In this document: positions 23,955 to 35,172 of the stretch, one piece after another
Layout of the letters: the number at the start of each line of letters is the position of its first letter
How positions within the stretch are numbered: the stretch's first letter is position 1
Origin: Hofstenia miamia
Taxonomy: Eukaryota; Xenacoelomorpha; Acoela
NCBI GenBank assembly: GCA_004352715.1
Contig: SCFE01000056.1
Span: forward strand, 742,174 to 806,173
Length of the DNA stretch: 64,000 nt
Reading direction: 5' to 3'
Notes under the pieces: model-generated
Database searches by the model: none
Told to the model about the DNA's origin: nothing
Seen by the model: the letters and a program-made list of their open reading frames with translations, nothing else
Made by a program: the position numbers and the translations under genes

Positions 23955-24987
23955 CGAGTGAAAATAGAAAGATTGAAATTAAGGAGAACTGATTAGTAAG
24001 AGACGTGACATTGGCAACGTACACCTGCCTAGTTCCAATTAAAAATGATCTAAGCAGAGAGACGGATACTAAACATTAATATACTGTGAATCAACAAAAA
24101 CAAACTTCTAAAGCAAGAAAAGGGTAAGACCACGGCAAAAATTTCGTTGAGGATGCGACAAAAACAAAATGTATTGTCTTTTGCACATTTCCCTGCTTTA
24201 TTCATATGAATATTTTTTAGTGTGTTTATAAGACTTAGGTATATTATATACATTTGACAAACAAAATTATATATCATTGATGGATGAATGACTCGATTGT
24301 CTTATTGAAAATTCATTGCGGATACGACATCTTATGACATCTTTTTTAAGTCCCTTCAGAACAATTGAAACCCCCGATATGGTATATATTTCTTATAAAC
24401 AAATGCAATTAATCCAGGAAGTAAAGACCATATCCTACGACAATTAATGAAAATTTCGAAATCATCAATATTAAGATAATGAGCAGCGTTTAATGAGCGT
24501 TGAGGATACGATACGGTAAATCGTTGCGGAAAGGTAATTATGGAAGATACGTAATAATAAGCAGTAAACGCATTATTTTAAAGTATTCGAATTAGTTAAA
24601 GAAACACACAAAAACAGACTCAGTAAAAAAATGCATTTGATAACCATGAATTGATTGTCATTGGTAATTATAATTACTCTTAATTAGTCTCATTTTTTAA
24701 AAATCTTAACTCTTTTGGTACAAAAAAATATTGAATGTAGGTGTGATGCCGTAGTAACAATACCCTAGATTGAAAAATGTGTGAAAAGTCGCCAGTACAA
24801 AGATAAGTAGCAGCCCTTAATGAGCATTGCAGATATGAAACGCTAAACATTAATCACTGCAGAAGAACAGATCTGACATGAAATTGTACTGTGCATTTAG
24901 TTATTTAAACAAAATGAACAATAAGAGAAATTAGGTTCACATATTCAACCAATATTTCATAATTACAATGATACAATATTGGCTCAC

Positions 24988-24989
<2 letters not shown>

Positions 24990-25038
<49 letters not shown>
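24990..25038. repeat. (TA)n microsatellite
   Basis: A run of about 24 TA units is interrupted once by TG. A single unresolved base lies at 25073. Confidence 0.9.
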
Positions 25039-25077
25039 CGGTATATACAGACTTTAGTAATTGTTAAATGTANTAGG

Positions 25078-25347
25078 TTACGCTAAATACACCCCCAAAA
25101 ATTATATATTTACATTAAGTATTCCTAGGTTATGTTGTGTACGAAAAATGTATGAGGAAAATCGTATATACAAAAAATTTCAAAAAATTTAAACATTAAC
25201 CTACATGGTATACATTTTGCATGGTGTTACCTAGGCCTATTGTAAGCACATATTCGCTACAGTTTTCGAAAAATTTTAATTGCACTTAAAACTGGGTTTT
25301 TTACGCTAAGTACAAATGCCATATTACTTAGCGTAATATATATATAT
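25078..25347. mobile_element. Possible MITE between two (TA)n tracts
   Basis: The left end TTACGCTAAATA and the right end (reverse complement TTACGCTAAGTA) are inverted. The pair encloses about 270 bp lying between two TA microsatellites (24990-25038 and 25335-25362). A further TTACGCTAAGTA in direct orientation occurs near 25301. This fits a small TA-targeting MITE, but the inverted ends are only about 12 bp. Confidence 0.35.
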
Positions 25348-25362
25348 ATATATGTATATATA
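25335..25362. repeat. (TA)n microsatellite
   Basis: A short TA run with one TG interruption. Confidence 0.85.
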
Positions 25363-26586
25363 CATTCAAGAGAAAGGATAGAAAAACATATTTGACTTGA
25401 GCCTGAATTATGAAAGCAGAAAATAAATCACGAATTACCAGGCGTTTGATGGGACCAGACCTTTCTATTCCATGTCTATCGCATCCCATGAGTTCCTATC
25501 ATATCTCATTGTCCAATGACCAAGTAGTTTAGCCCACGACTCTCCTATGCATCATTTACGATACCAGGGCTGCTCAAAATTTCAAAATGGTTATTATTTC
25601 AAAAATAACACTAAACCAATTATTACATTTATTACGTAACTTTGTTAATCCGAGGTTACTACAATAATCAAGTAGATATATTCATCAATGACACTTTTCT
25701 GTGCTAGTTTTGTCACAAATATAGCTAGCTGTCTGTCAGACTTTAAACTATAGCATTTTTCGGTTCAATGCTGATAATAATTATCTCATTTGTCAGTCGC
25801 AACAAGTGTAGTTGCGTCAATGTATCGCAACGCTCACTTCAGCATTTCAATTGACAGCGCCATCTGGCCAACATGTACCTTTGCAGTGCGAATCAAGAAA
25901 AAACGTTATTATATTACTTTATTTTTAATGTATTTCAATAATTTACAATATTTTAGTAATACAATTTTTTTGATTAAAAAAAACTGTCACTTTAATTACA
26001 CAAATATTTAAATATGATATGATCAATGAAATTAATATATTTATGCACTATCACAACTTATATCTACTCAAGGCCACCTCACAAACCCATCACACGTATC
26101 GCTGATAAAATAAGTTTTATTTTTATCGTATTAATTGATATTTTGAGATGAGATGTAGGAACCAAACGTTTTCATTTTAACTTAGTTGTTTTATCATGTC
26201 CTAAGAAAACCAATTTCAGAACATGACAGTAAATTTTGAGCACAAAATCACAGTTTGAATGTATAAGAATACCAATAAAAATTCAAATTTTTCATTCTAG
26301 AATGTTTAAGTCTATGCTGAAATTTCCCCAATAGACCTGTCCTTGCCTCATGATTTTGAAATTGGTTAATAGGCGATTTAAGGTTTAAATGAAAGATGCT
26401 CACTAAGTGGATTGATGTAATGATTGGCTATTTGGTCACAATGTCCTTATTTTCATAGGATATAGAGTGATATATATATTTTTTACTTCCAGACATTGTA
26501 AATAATTTACACACACAAATTTTTAAATAAATCTGAGTGAAATTTTTTTTACTGTACATTACGTTTACACACTTTTTATTTAGAGC

Positions 26587-26989
26587 TATATATATATATA
26601 TATATANNNNNNNNNNNNNNNNNNNNNNNNNNNNNNNNNNNNNNNNNNNNNNNNNNNNNNNNNNNNNNNNNNNNNNNNNNNNNNNNNNNNNNNNNNNNNN
26701 NNNNNNNNNNNNNNNNNNNNNNNNNNNNNNNNNNNNNNNNNNNNNNNNNNNNNNNNNNNNNNNNNNNNNNNNNNNNNNNNNNNNNNNNNNNNNNNNNNNN
26801 NNNNNNNNNNNNNNNNNNNNNNNNNNNNNNNNNNNNNNNNNNNNNNNNNNNNNNNNNNNNNNNNNNNNNNNNNNNNNNNNNNNNNNNNNNNNNNNNNNNN
26901 NNNNNNNNNNNNNNNNNNNNNNNNNNNNNNNNNNNNNNNNNNNNNNNNNNNNNNNNNNNNNNNNNNTATATATATATATATATATATAA
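26587..26989. repeat. (TA)n microsatellite containing a 360-N gap
   Basis: TA repeats flank both sides of the gap at 26607-26966, so the gap was probably caused by the microsatellite. Confidence 0.85.
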
Positions 26990-28371
26990 TGTATGTATAA
27001 ATAATAGTGCTACCGTCAAATTTCGCGAATTTATGCTGGCGCTTTATAATTTCGTTATTTATACTGACGATGTCGCTATGAGAAAAATAAAAAATCGAAA
27101 TTTTTAAATTCTTATATTTTAGTACTAGGCATAAGTTATCCATGATAAAAATTTCAAGTCAGTTCAGACCATACAGACGAAGAAAATGGATGCTGGCCTA
27201 AGCGACTATGGCAAAAAAGTCGCGCTGGCGCAAGCGACCACGAAACGAAATATCTCATAGTAGGAATCGCCAGAATATATATATATATGCATTGCTATTT
27301 CTGTTTTAGTTAGTTTTAGAGAATTATTAGTTGTAAATCCATTCAGTAGAGATTACTGTATTGTGTGGAGATTTCCAACATGTCTAGCCCTTTCTATCTT
27401 GTATTGAATAATCAGTTATAATCAACTAAGCACATACGCATTGTATGATTGTAACTAAAACTAAAAAAACCTTAAGAGGGATGAGCTTACAAAAATGGCC
27501 AAACTTTTGTTGAACCCGAACAAATTTTGCCTCACGAGATCCACATCAGTCCTATGCCCATAAGAAGTCTGCAAACTACACATGTGCGACTGCGAATACT
27601 TTTTAATAATTAAATCAAATTTAAATATATTGGACAACCATGCTTAAAGTCTTGCAGGTAATAAAGATGCTGTTAAATTTTTGAATAACATATAGTTGGC
27701 ACCTTTTTTGATAGAAAATACTGTGTGTTGAGAGAATTCATATGAAATTCTCGTTAATATGAAAACATTCAGCTTTATAGAAAATTAAACAATATCTCAA
27801 CACGGGCAGAAATATTTTGTTGAATATGGCTGAACATTAGTATACTGCAGTAGATATATTTTATTATAAAATATAATATATCATACAATTATACGAATTA
27901 TTAAATTTTGCATTAAAGAACGATGTATACATTTGGATGAAATGATCGTTTAAAATCCATCCTTAGTTCATGCAAGTCACTCAAATATTCAATAAATAAA
28001 TTATATTTCGAACGAAAGATGGCGCTAGGAATATAATATAATAAGCAATTTCAATAGCGTAACTTTTAAATTCAAGCAAAATAGCAAATTCAGTGGCGCC
28101 AACTGCAAACACGTTAATTCAAGTTGTTATCAATCGATTTGCTGCTAAAAACAGACGATTGCGTTTTGTATAAGCTTATTTTTTTGCAATTTTTTTCTGT
28201 AAAAATGGGTGTCAGCCCCCTGTTTTAAAAATCGTAAACGCGCCATTGATCGAATTAGTTATTTGTTTATTAGCATTTACGATTGTAATTAACAACTCAG
28301 CCAAATCAGAAACGAAAATTTTATAAATTTATACAATCGAAGACATTTAAAATGGTAAAACATATATTTAG

Positions 28372-28731
28372 GCAATTCCCTATGTTAACACTGCAAGCGT
28401 ATACGTTTGCTTTTCATGGAGTGATTCAGCATTAGATGTCTTAAACTCAATGATTCAATACGGTCAAGAACAATACCAATCACCTTATTTCTGGTTTGAA
28501 ATATTTGCTACTGATGTTCGGGAAAACAATGCAGAAGAAGCTGGTTACTATACAACATCATTGCGAAGACTAATTAGAGAGATAGGACATACATTGATTG
28601 TGTTAACCGATTTTCAAAATAGCCGCTCATTGCACAGACTAAGAAGCATATGGGAAATACTCTGCTCATTAAGAACGCAAAGCAAAATAACTATTCAAAT
28701 GCCCGTAAAGTCTTACCAAGAGTTGTGCACA
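28372..28731 (+). CDS. TIR-like/TPR protein, exon 2: TIR-like domain (residues 73-192)
   Basis: The acceptor ATATATTTAG ends at 28371, 120 codons follow without a stop, and the donor ACA|GTAAGT comes after 28731. Both ends are phase 0. Features in order are a buried strand VYVCFSWSD (82-90, TIR strand A), YFWFEIF (111-117), the strand GHTLIVLTDF (144-153) and RLRSIWEILCSL (161-172). In the family the last reads 'RAWC.WELYC'. In TIR domains generally, the Trp-x-x-x-Glu or Trp-Glu helix after this strand carries the catalytic Glu of NAD-cleaving members; here W166-E167 (codon 28654-28656) occupy that place. The tail ITIQMP matches the family's 'I.MP' segment. TIR assignment rests on motif order, not on a search. 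Function is unknown; NADase activity is inference. Confidence 0.8.
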
Positions 28732-28910
28732 GTAAGTACATGTACAAATAAAAATTCAAATTTGAATATATATATATATATATAAAGTGCACGCCAAAAA
28801 TTTGTAGACACCCTATCTTCTTTTACTTTTTTCAGCCAATAGGAACCCGTTTTGGCTCAAACTAAGCCTAAAATGATAGAAAACCATAGTGCATTACCTC
28901 TTAAAGTTTC

Positions 28911-29090
28911 AATTCAAACAAATAATTTTAAGGAGTACTTTCCATACAAATGTTGGAAAATGACACGTGTCATAAGTTTGCAGATACACACATTAGGTTT
29001 AAAAAACTCTTGTTTTTTCATATTTATAATGGTTCTTTTTTAAATATTATTTAATTTACCTAATATAAGTTCTTTCTCTAACTTGGGACG
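28911..29090. repeat. 180-bp exact repeat, left copy
   Basis: Identical to 36173-36352 by eye. It ends exactly at a 1000-N gap. The right copy continues into the rest of the transposon. Confidence 0.9.
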
Positions 29091-30090
29091 NNNNNNNNNN
29101 NNNNNNNNNNNNNNNNNNNNNNNNNNNNNNNNNNNNNNNNNNNNNNNNNNNNNNNNNNNNNNNNNNNNNNNNNNNNNNNNNNNNNNNNNNNNNNNNNNNN
29201 NNNNNNNNNNNNNNNNNNNNNNNNNNNNNNNNNNNNNNNNNNNNNNNNNNNNNNNNNNNNNNNNNNNNNNNNNNNNNNNNNNNNNNNNNNNNNNNNNNNN
29301 NNNNNNNNNNNNNNNNNNNNNNNNNNNNNNNNNNNNNNNNNNNNNNNNNNNNNNNNNNNNNNNNNNNNNNNNNNNNNNNNNNNNNNNNNNNNNNNNNNNN
29401 NNNNNNNNNNNNNNNNNNNNNNNNNNNNNNNNNNNNNNNNNNNNNNNNNNNNNNNNNNNNNNNNNNNNNNNNNNNNNNNNNNNNNNNNNNNNNNNNNNNN
29501 NNNNNNNNNNNNNNNNNNNNNNNNNNNNNNNNNNNNNNNNNNNNNNNNNNNNNNNNNNNNNNNNNNNNNNNNNNNNNNNNNNNNNNNNNNNNNNNNNNNN
29601 NNNNNNNNNNNNNNNNNNNNNNNNNNNNNNNNNNNNNNNNNNNNNNNNNNNNNNNNNNNNNNNNNNNNNNNNNNNNNNNNNNNNNNNNNNNNNNNNNNNN
29701 NNNNNNNNNNNNNNNNNNNNNNNNNNNNNNNNNNNNNNNNNNNNNNNNNNNNNNNNNNNNNNNNNNNNNNNNNNNNNNNNNNNNNNNNNNNNNNNNNNNN
29801 NNNNNNNNNNNNNNNNNNNNNNNNNNNNNNNNNNNNNNNNNNNNNNNNNNNNNNNNNNNNNNNNNNNNNNNNNNNNNNNNNNNNNNNNNNNNNNNNNNNN
29901 NNNNNNNNNNNNNNNNNNNNNNNNNNNNNNNNNNNNNNNNNNNNNNNNNNNNNNNNNNNNNNNNNNNNNNNNNNNNNNNNNNNNNNNNNNNNNNNNNNNN
30001 NNNNNNNNNNNNNNNNNNNNNNNNNNNNNNNNNNNNNNNNNNNNNNNNNNNNNNNNNNNNNNNNNNNNNNNNNNNNNNNNNNNNNNNNNN
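29091..30090. other. Assembly gap, exactly 1000 N
   Basis: Probably a placeholder. It is the left border of the foreign block inside the Tc3-like element. Confidence 0.9.
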
Positions 30091-31020
30091 GACAACCTTT
30101 CAAGGTAGTAAATATTAGAAATCTCTTTGATACTACTATTTTTGAAATACAATAATTTAATCAATTTTAAATAAACTGAAGATAAAAAAACATGCAAAAC
30201 AACATTTCAGAGCTTGCAATTCCATTCCAATATCAGTGTACTTGATTTAAATCAATAGTTGAACTAAAAATGTGCTTTCATTTAAATCGAGCGATTTAAA
30301 TCGATCAACAGTGATTACTGTTGATTTGAAAATTCAATCCTTAAAAACTTCACGCGTACATATTACATCAATTTGGTTTTAGATTTATTAGATTGGAAAT
30401 TAAAACATACTTGCATAAATATGTTGTTTCAATAGGAAAAAGCGGTGTTTTTTTAATTGATGCTTGTTGAAGAATACTTACCGTTATCTGGGACATTATC
30501 ACTGGTACTTTCTTCCTACACTGTTTGAAGCAATAAATTTATTATATAATACATCATTAATAGGAAAATATATAATCTAAACATCAAATTATTTTCTAGC
30601 TGTTGTAAAATGATATGACTAAATTAACTTTTTCGGGAATCAGCAGCATCGATTTAGTCTAGAAAGATTGAAAAACAGATAAACACAAAAAAATTAAATT
30701 TTGTTAAGCTGTGCTATGTATGTATATATGAAAGAAATTGTCGCCTAGTGATTCAATAACTCAGAGTCAGCATGCTAAAGCGAAGATTGCAAAAAGCCTA
30801 AATAGTTCAATGAAAGCGATGAATAATTGCAATATCTATTGAAATAACTTTTGATTATATATTCCTTTGGGTCCATAAAGAACTAAAACGATATCCAATA
30901 TGAAACCATTCAAACGTACACTCATATTTCACATTCACTAAGTCTAATTTCAGTTCTTCACCCATGCGACAAATTGCATCACCAAAAAATTCAACTGCAA
31001 ACAATCGAGTGAAAATAGAA
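30091..31020. repeat. Near-copy of 22975-23954
   Basis: Collinear with the earlier segment, with scattered substitutions and deletions (one loss of about 25-30 bases near 30420, another near 30530). The contig is bounded by gaps, so it is best read as an allelic contig placed in the wrong spot. Confidence 0.75.
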
Positions 31021-31101
31021 AGATTGAAAAACAGATAAACACAAAAAAATTAAATTTTGTTAAGCTGTGCTATGTATGTATATATGAAAGAAATTGTCGC
31101 C
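31021..31101. repeat. Back-jump repeat of 30663-30741
   Basis: After the shared word AGAAAGATTGAAA, the sequence jumps back and repeats about 80 bases already read at 30663-30741. It then runs into a gap. The genuine locus (about 23955 on) continues differently. Confidence 0.8.
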
Positions 31102-32101
31102 NNNNNNNNNNNNNNNNNNNNNNNNNNNNNNNNNNNNNNNNNNNNNNNNNNNNNNNNNNNNNNNNNNNNNNNNNNNNNNNNNNNNNNNNNNNNNNNNNNN
31201 NNNNNNNNNNNNNNNNNNNNNNNNNNNNNNNNNNNNNNNNNNNNNNNNNNNNNNNNNNNNNNNNNNNNNNNNNNNNNNNNNNNNNNNNNNNNNNNNNNNN
31301 NNNNNNNNNNNNNNNNNNNNNNNNNNNNNNNNNNNNNNNNNNNNNNNNNNNNNNNNNNNNNNNNNNNNNNNNNNNNNNNNNNNNNNNNNNNNNNNNNNNN
31401 NNNNNNNNNNNNNNNNNNNNNNNNNNNNNNNNNNNNNNNNNNNNNNNNNNNNNNNNNNNNNNNNNNNNNNNNNNNNNNNNNNNNNNNNNNNNNNNNNNNN
31501 NNNNNNNNNNNNNNNNNNNNNNNNNNNNNNNNNNNNNNNNNNNNNNNNNNNNNNNNNNNNNNNNNNNNNNNNNNNNNNNNNNNNNNNNNNNNNNNNNNNN
31601 NNNNNNNNNNNNNNNNNNNNNNNNNNNNNNNNNNNNNNNNNNNNNNNNNNNNNNNNNNNNNNNNNNNNNNNNNNNNNNNNNNNNNNNNNNNNNNNNNNNN
31701 NNNNNNNNNNNNNNNNNNNNNNNNNNNNNNNNNNNNNNNNNNNNNNNNNNNNNNNNNNNNNNNNNNNNNNNNNNNNNNNNNNNNNNNNNNNNNNNNNNNN
31801 NNNNNNNNNNNNNNNNNNNNNNNNNNNNNNNNNNNNNNNNNNNNNNNNNNNNNNNNNNNNNNNNNNNNNNNNNNNNNNNNNNNNNNNNNNNNNNNNNNNN
31901 NNNNNNNNNNNNNNNNNNNNNNNNNNNNNNNNNNNNNNNNNNNNNNNNNNNNNNNNNNNNNNNNNNNNNNNNNNNNNNNNNNNNNNNNNNNNNNNNNNNN
32001 NNNNNNNNNNNNNNNNNNNNNNNNNNNNNNNNNNNNNNNNNNNNNNNNNNNNNNNNNNNNNNNNNNNNNNNNNNNNNNNNNNNNNNNNNNNNNNNNNNNN
32101 N
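31102..32101. other. Assembly gap, exactly 1000 N
   Basis: A placeholder gap between an allelic contig and a retroelement contig. Confidence 0.9.
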
Positions 32102-32109
32102 CACTGGAG

Positions 32110-33755
32110 AGGTTAGTGACATCTTTGTCAATACGATGAGAGTTTTGCATCACGTAGACTATGCTGATGGCTTTTCAAATGATTTCATGGAGGCTTTCTT
32201 CCGGATCGCACTTCACTTCTAGTCTGTTTCTTATGGAGGGAGGAAAACCTCAACATATGTATGAAAAGAGATCATGGCGTGAGTACTCGTTCAATAAGCT
32301 GCTCAATCAAAATAATCGTTCTACTTGAGTGATGTAATTCCAGATGTCGTCACCCAGCTTAAATGACATGTCACACAATAAGGTTTTGTACTGATGTTTG
32401 ATATGCGGGGCCTGATAATGATCCTCGAAGAATCCAATTAGTAACTGATAATTGGTTTTGATGGTACATTCCAGCATCATATATTGATTATAAGCCAAAC
32501 CACTTAGATAGAGTGGAAACTGGGACACTGCAGACTCGTGCGAATTGTTGTACTGTTTCATGGTGAGCTCAAACAAAAAGAACCACTCATCAAAAGACTG
32601 AGACACAGCATCGATCTGGCCAATAAATTTAGGAAGAATTGAATGCTTGCTGAAAACTTGCAATAGTCTTCTAGATTCGAGAGGGAGAATAGATTTCCAG
32701 TATCTAGGTTGACATTGAGTGTTCAGGTGTCCCGGAAGTGGGCTCGTGTCACTGATGTGCTCTTTGAAGGTGGGTACTACGCTAGTGCACACTGGATCAG
32801 ATAGCAAATGAATGTAACAGGTCTGAGGCGTGGCTCTGGTAGTGAGAGTACACACCTGAGTGAGAGCTGATTGCGCAAATTTAGGGTAACTATTCGAAAC
32901 ATTTGTACAAAGCTGAACAGAGTTCGAGGTGACAGTAGCAAGTTTTGCTTCAAAAGCAGAAGGTGTGTGTGCAAGATGACTTGTGTTTGCTGATTGGATC
33001 ATCTGTGCCACTTGACTGGTAATTCTTTCAACCAAATCATCTAAAACTTTGTTTAATTCAGCATGAGTGACATAGTCATTATTTTAGAGTGACAGTACCT
33101 CGTTGTGTTTGTTTGCATTATTAACAGTGGTTTTTAGTTCATGGATCTGAAGTTCCAAATCAATTGTCGATTCTAGCATCTGCCTCTCCATTCTCTGATA
33201 TGCAACATGCTGGGTGTTAATTTCAGCCTGAAGAGATTCCACGTGGCATTCACTCTCCATCCTCATGGCCACTTGCTGAGACAAGGCTTCTTTTAAATGC
33301 TCGATTTCAACGTGCTGAGTGTTGAAATGGGGAATGGATTGATTAGTGGCACTGCTATAACTGTAAGGGCGAGCAGGAATAGGCAGAACATTATGGGTGT
33401 TCAATATGCGTCAAAAGTTTCAGTGATACTCTGGACTAATGTTGTTGGCGTCACTATAAGGGGCAGTTGAGGTGTTCTGATCCATCCTCTGCGTAACTGG
33501 TGTGGGTGAATTAGTCTGAGACAAATCAAGTAAAGGTCCAACAGTACAGGGGGTAATGTTCAGGCTACCAACACATGTACAGGGGACACTCGGAATCAGA
33601 GGAGTCCCAAAATTAGAAGAATAAGTAACTGTATGACTCGCATCCATAATAAAATAAGAATAGAACAATAACTTCCAATAACTGACAGTTGGGAGCACTT
33701 CCACAAACACAAGAAGAAACACGCGGCTTGTAGAAGTAACAAATAACAAACCCAA
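32110..33755 (-). pseudogene. Gag polyprotein of copy A1, broken
   Basis: Three minus-strand frames make up one gag: 33420-33755 (Pro/Ser/Thr-rich N-terminal part), 33084-33404 (heptad-rich, with MRMESECHVE and QRMERQMLES suggesting a coiled coil) and 32307-33035. The last contains the capsid-like region with SFDEWFFLFELTMKQY and SGLAYNQYMMLE, similar in plan to the retrotransposon gag domain. The reading is interrupted between the frames and by a TGA at 32307-32309; downstream of it gag homology continues to the gap. In other copies the same codon is CAA or TGC. Gag would form the particle shell of the element. Assignment rests on homology to the pol-linked copy at 57785-59073. Confidence 0.7.
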
Positions 33756-34046
33756 TTGGGGAACACAGCGGTATTTGGTAATAAATCCAACACATAAAGC
33801 ACTGAAAAAATAAGGACTTTAACAAATGGCACCAACCAAAGAAGACACACTAAGAATTTCATTGTCAACATCTAAGTTATGTTACACATTGATTGGTAGA
33901 CTTGCAATGAAGTCCTACAGCAGTCAGGGGAAACAACTATCCCAGCTGAGATGTACCAAAGCAAAAAACCAACTCACATCCAAACCATCAAAAGAAACAA
34001 CAAAAAAGTAGACAGTTATCATGTCAGTGTCCTGTCACAGTCACTA

Positions 34047-34865
34047 TGTAGAATCATGGGCTGTAATAGTGATTTAACTAGAAAACTAATTGATTTGGCA
34101 GAAGGTTTTAAGTAGTGTTAATACAAAGACAGCCCTGATTCCAGAAGTTAGAATAGCAGAGAACTTATAGATATAACATTGGTAATTCATCCAAGTAAGT
34201 AGTTACTTTAGGTAACATCCAAGAGGACCAATTCATATGGCTTCCAGCCAGAGCAAAGTATCCAGAACAAAAGAAAGTGCTTAACCTGAGTGATTAGTGC
34301 AGACATTCACATTAGCCAACAGCATAGTATCATCACAGTGTTGTAATTTATAAGTGCAGGTATGTGTTGAACATTGAACAAGAGGTTTATTATTACCCTA
34401 TACCTAACTGTATACATAACCTGAATGGTCCACAATTTGGGCTGGATAATCTGAAAGACCTCCAGGAGTTAAGTGTTGCCCCATACTTGAGAAAGCACTC
34501 CCAAATTGTCACCTGACTTAAGCAATTATATTCATGCCAAAAAATAATAAAAGGTAAATACAGAGGTAAAACAGTAGTTGAAGCTAGATAAAATCTATTA
34601 ACCTTTCTCAACAAGTTTGCTCAGTTTTATACAAAAATGAGATCATTACCTGCCTTTGTTTACACTTAAATTGTTAACATAAATTAATCATACTACACAA
34701 TTTGTTTCCCTCATAAATTAAATTTGAGCAACACAAATCAGCACCATCAAGGGGACAATAAACTAGCAATAGCAAACTAAGATCGAAATTATGAATGTGA
34801 CATCAAGCTGATGTAATTAATAAAATTAAAATAAATGCTCTATAATATTTGACAAATGAAGGTCT
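34047..34865 (-). repeat. LTR of copy A1, truncated at its right end
   Basis: Begins TGTAGAATCATGGGCTG, as does the LTR at 59490-60323, and is nearly identical to it over most of its length. The expected end CTCTACA is missing; sequence diverges after about 34855. On its right lies a frame resembling the end of the additional retroelement ORF. Confidence 0.8.
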
Positions 34866-34879
34866 AGTGAATTCATGGT

Positions 34880-35110
34880 TCAATGGATTTTCTCTAGTTG
34901 AGTAAAGATAGGCTGACCCTTCTGGAAAATATCTTTGATGGTTAGTTTACCATCAATATATGTGCACTTGGGGTTACCACCTTCTAGCAATGCATTATGG
35001 GTATCCTTGTACTCCTTAGTTTGCAAAGATCTGTTAACTTCAGAGGTGGTAGAGATGTAATTAATGTGGTCTGTGAGATGGGTAGAAACTTTCTTCTTTC
35101 CCCAGCACAC
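34880..35110 (-). pseudogene. C-terminal fragment of retroelement ORF3 (tentative)
   Basis: A 76-codon frame ends 15-20 bases from the LTR. Its tail, with NPKCTYIDGKLTIKDI, weakly resembles the EPQYTEVHMWEGELAIKMI stretch found at the same place beside the LTR at 59490-60323. I infer it is the 3'-most ORF of a related element. The start lies about 60 bases from a 1000-N gap. Confidence 0.35.
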
Positions 35111-35172
35111 TCTCCATGATGGCAGAATCAGAGATGGAACCAGCTACTGGCCAGCCAAGGCTGGTTGGGCCG

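Larger units (their letters stand above)
22210..28371 (+). other. Intron 1 of the TIR-like/TPR gene
   Basis: The intron runs from GTAAAT to ATATATTTAG, both phase 0, and is about 6.2 kb. It holds two direct copies of AACCTCTCTAAAGTTAA (about 22240 and 22575) that look like pogo/Tc1 transposon ends, a segment repeated at 30091-31020, several (TA)n tracts and a 360-N gap. No additional exon was recognised. Confidence 0.6.
32102..34865 (-). mobile_element. Ty3/gypsy-type element, gag plus LTR contig (copy A1)
   Basis: The contig reads on the minus strand as LTR (34047-34865), untranslated leader (33760-34046) and gag (32102-33755). It is homologous over its whole length to 57785-60323, but the gag part keeps far more CpG. 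The pol part is missing because the contig ends at a gap. Confidence 0.75.

Noticed and set aside
27010-27290. GC-richer stretch with repeated GTCGC and CTGGCG words, considered as tRNA or MITE
   Set aside because: No cloverleaf or consistent inverted ends could be traced.
33596-33871. Hydrophobic minus-strand frames in the retroelement leader (also 59064-59304)
   Set aside because: Rich in Leu, Val and Phe and suggestive of a membrane protein, but they overlap the leader and gag start in another frame, recur in both copies as part of it and have no independent start context.
34393-34614. 73-codon frame repeated in three LTRs (also 50793-51014 and 59839-60060)
   Set aside because: It lies wholly inside the LTR, and its conservation follows from the similarity of the LTRs. 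No family resemblance.
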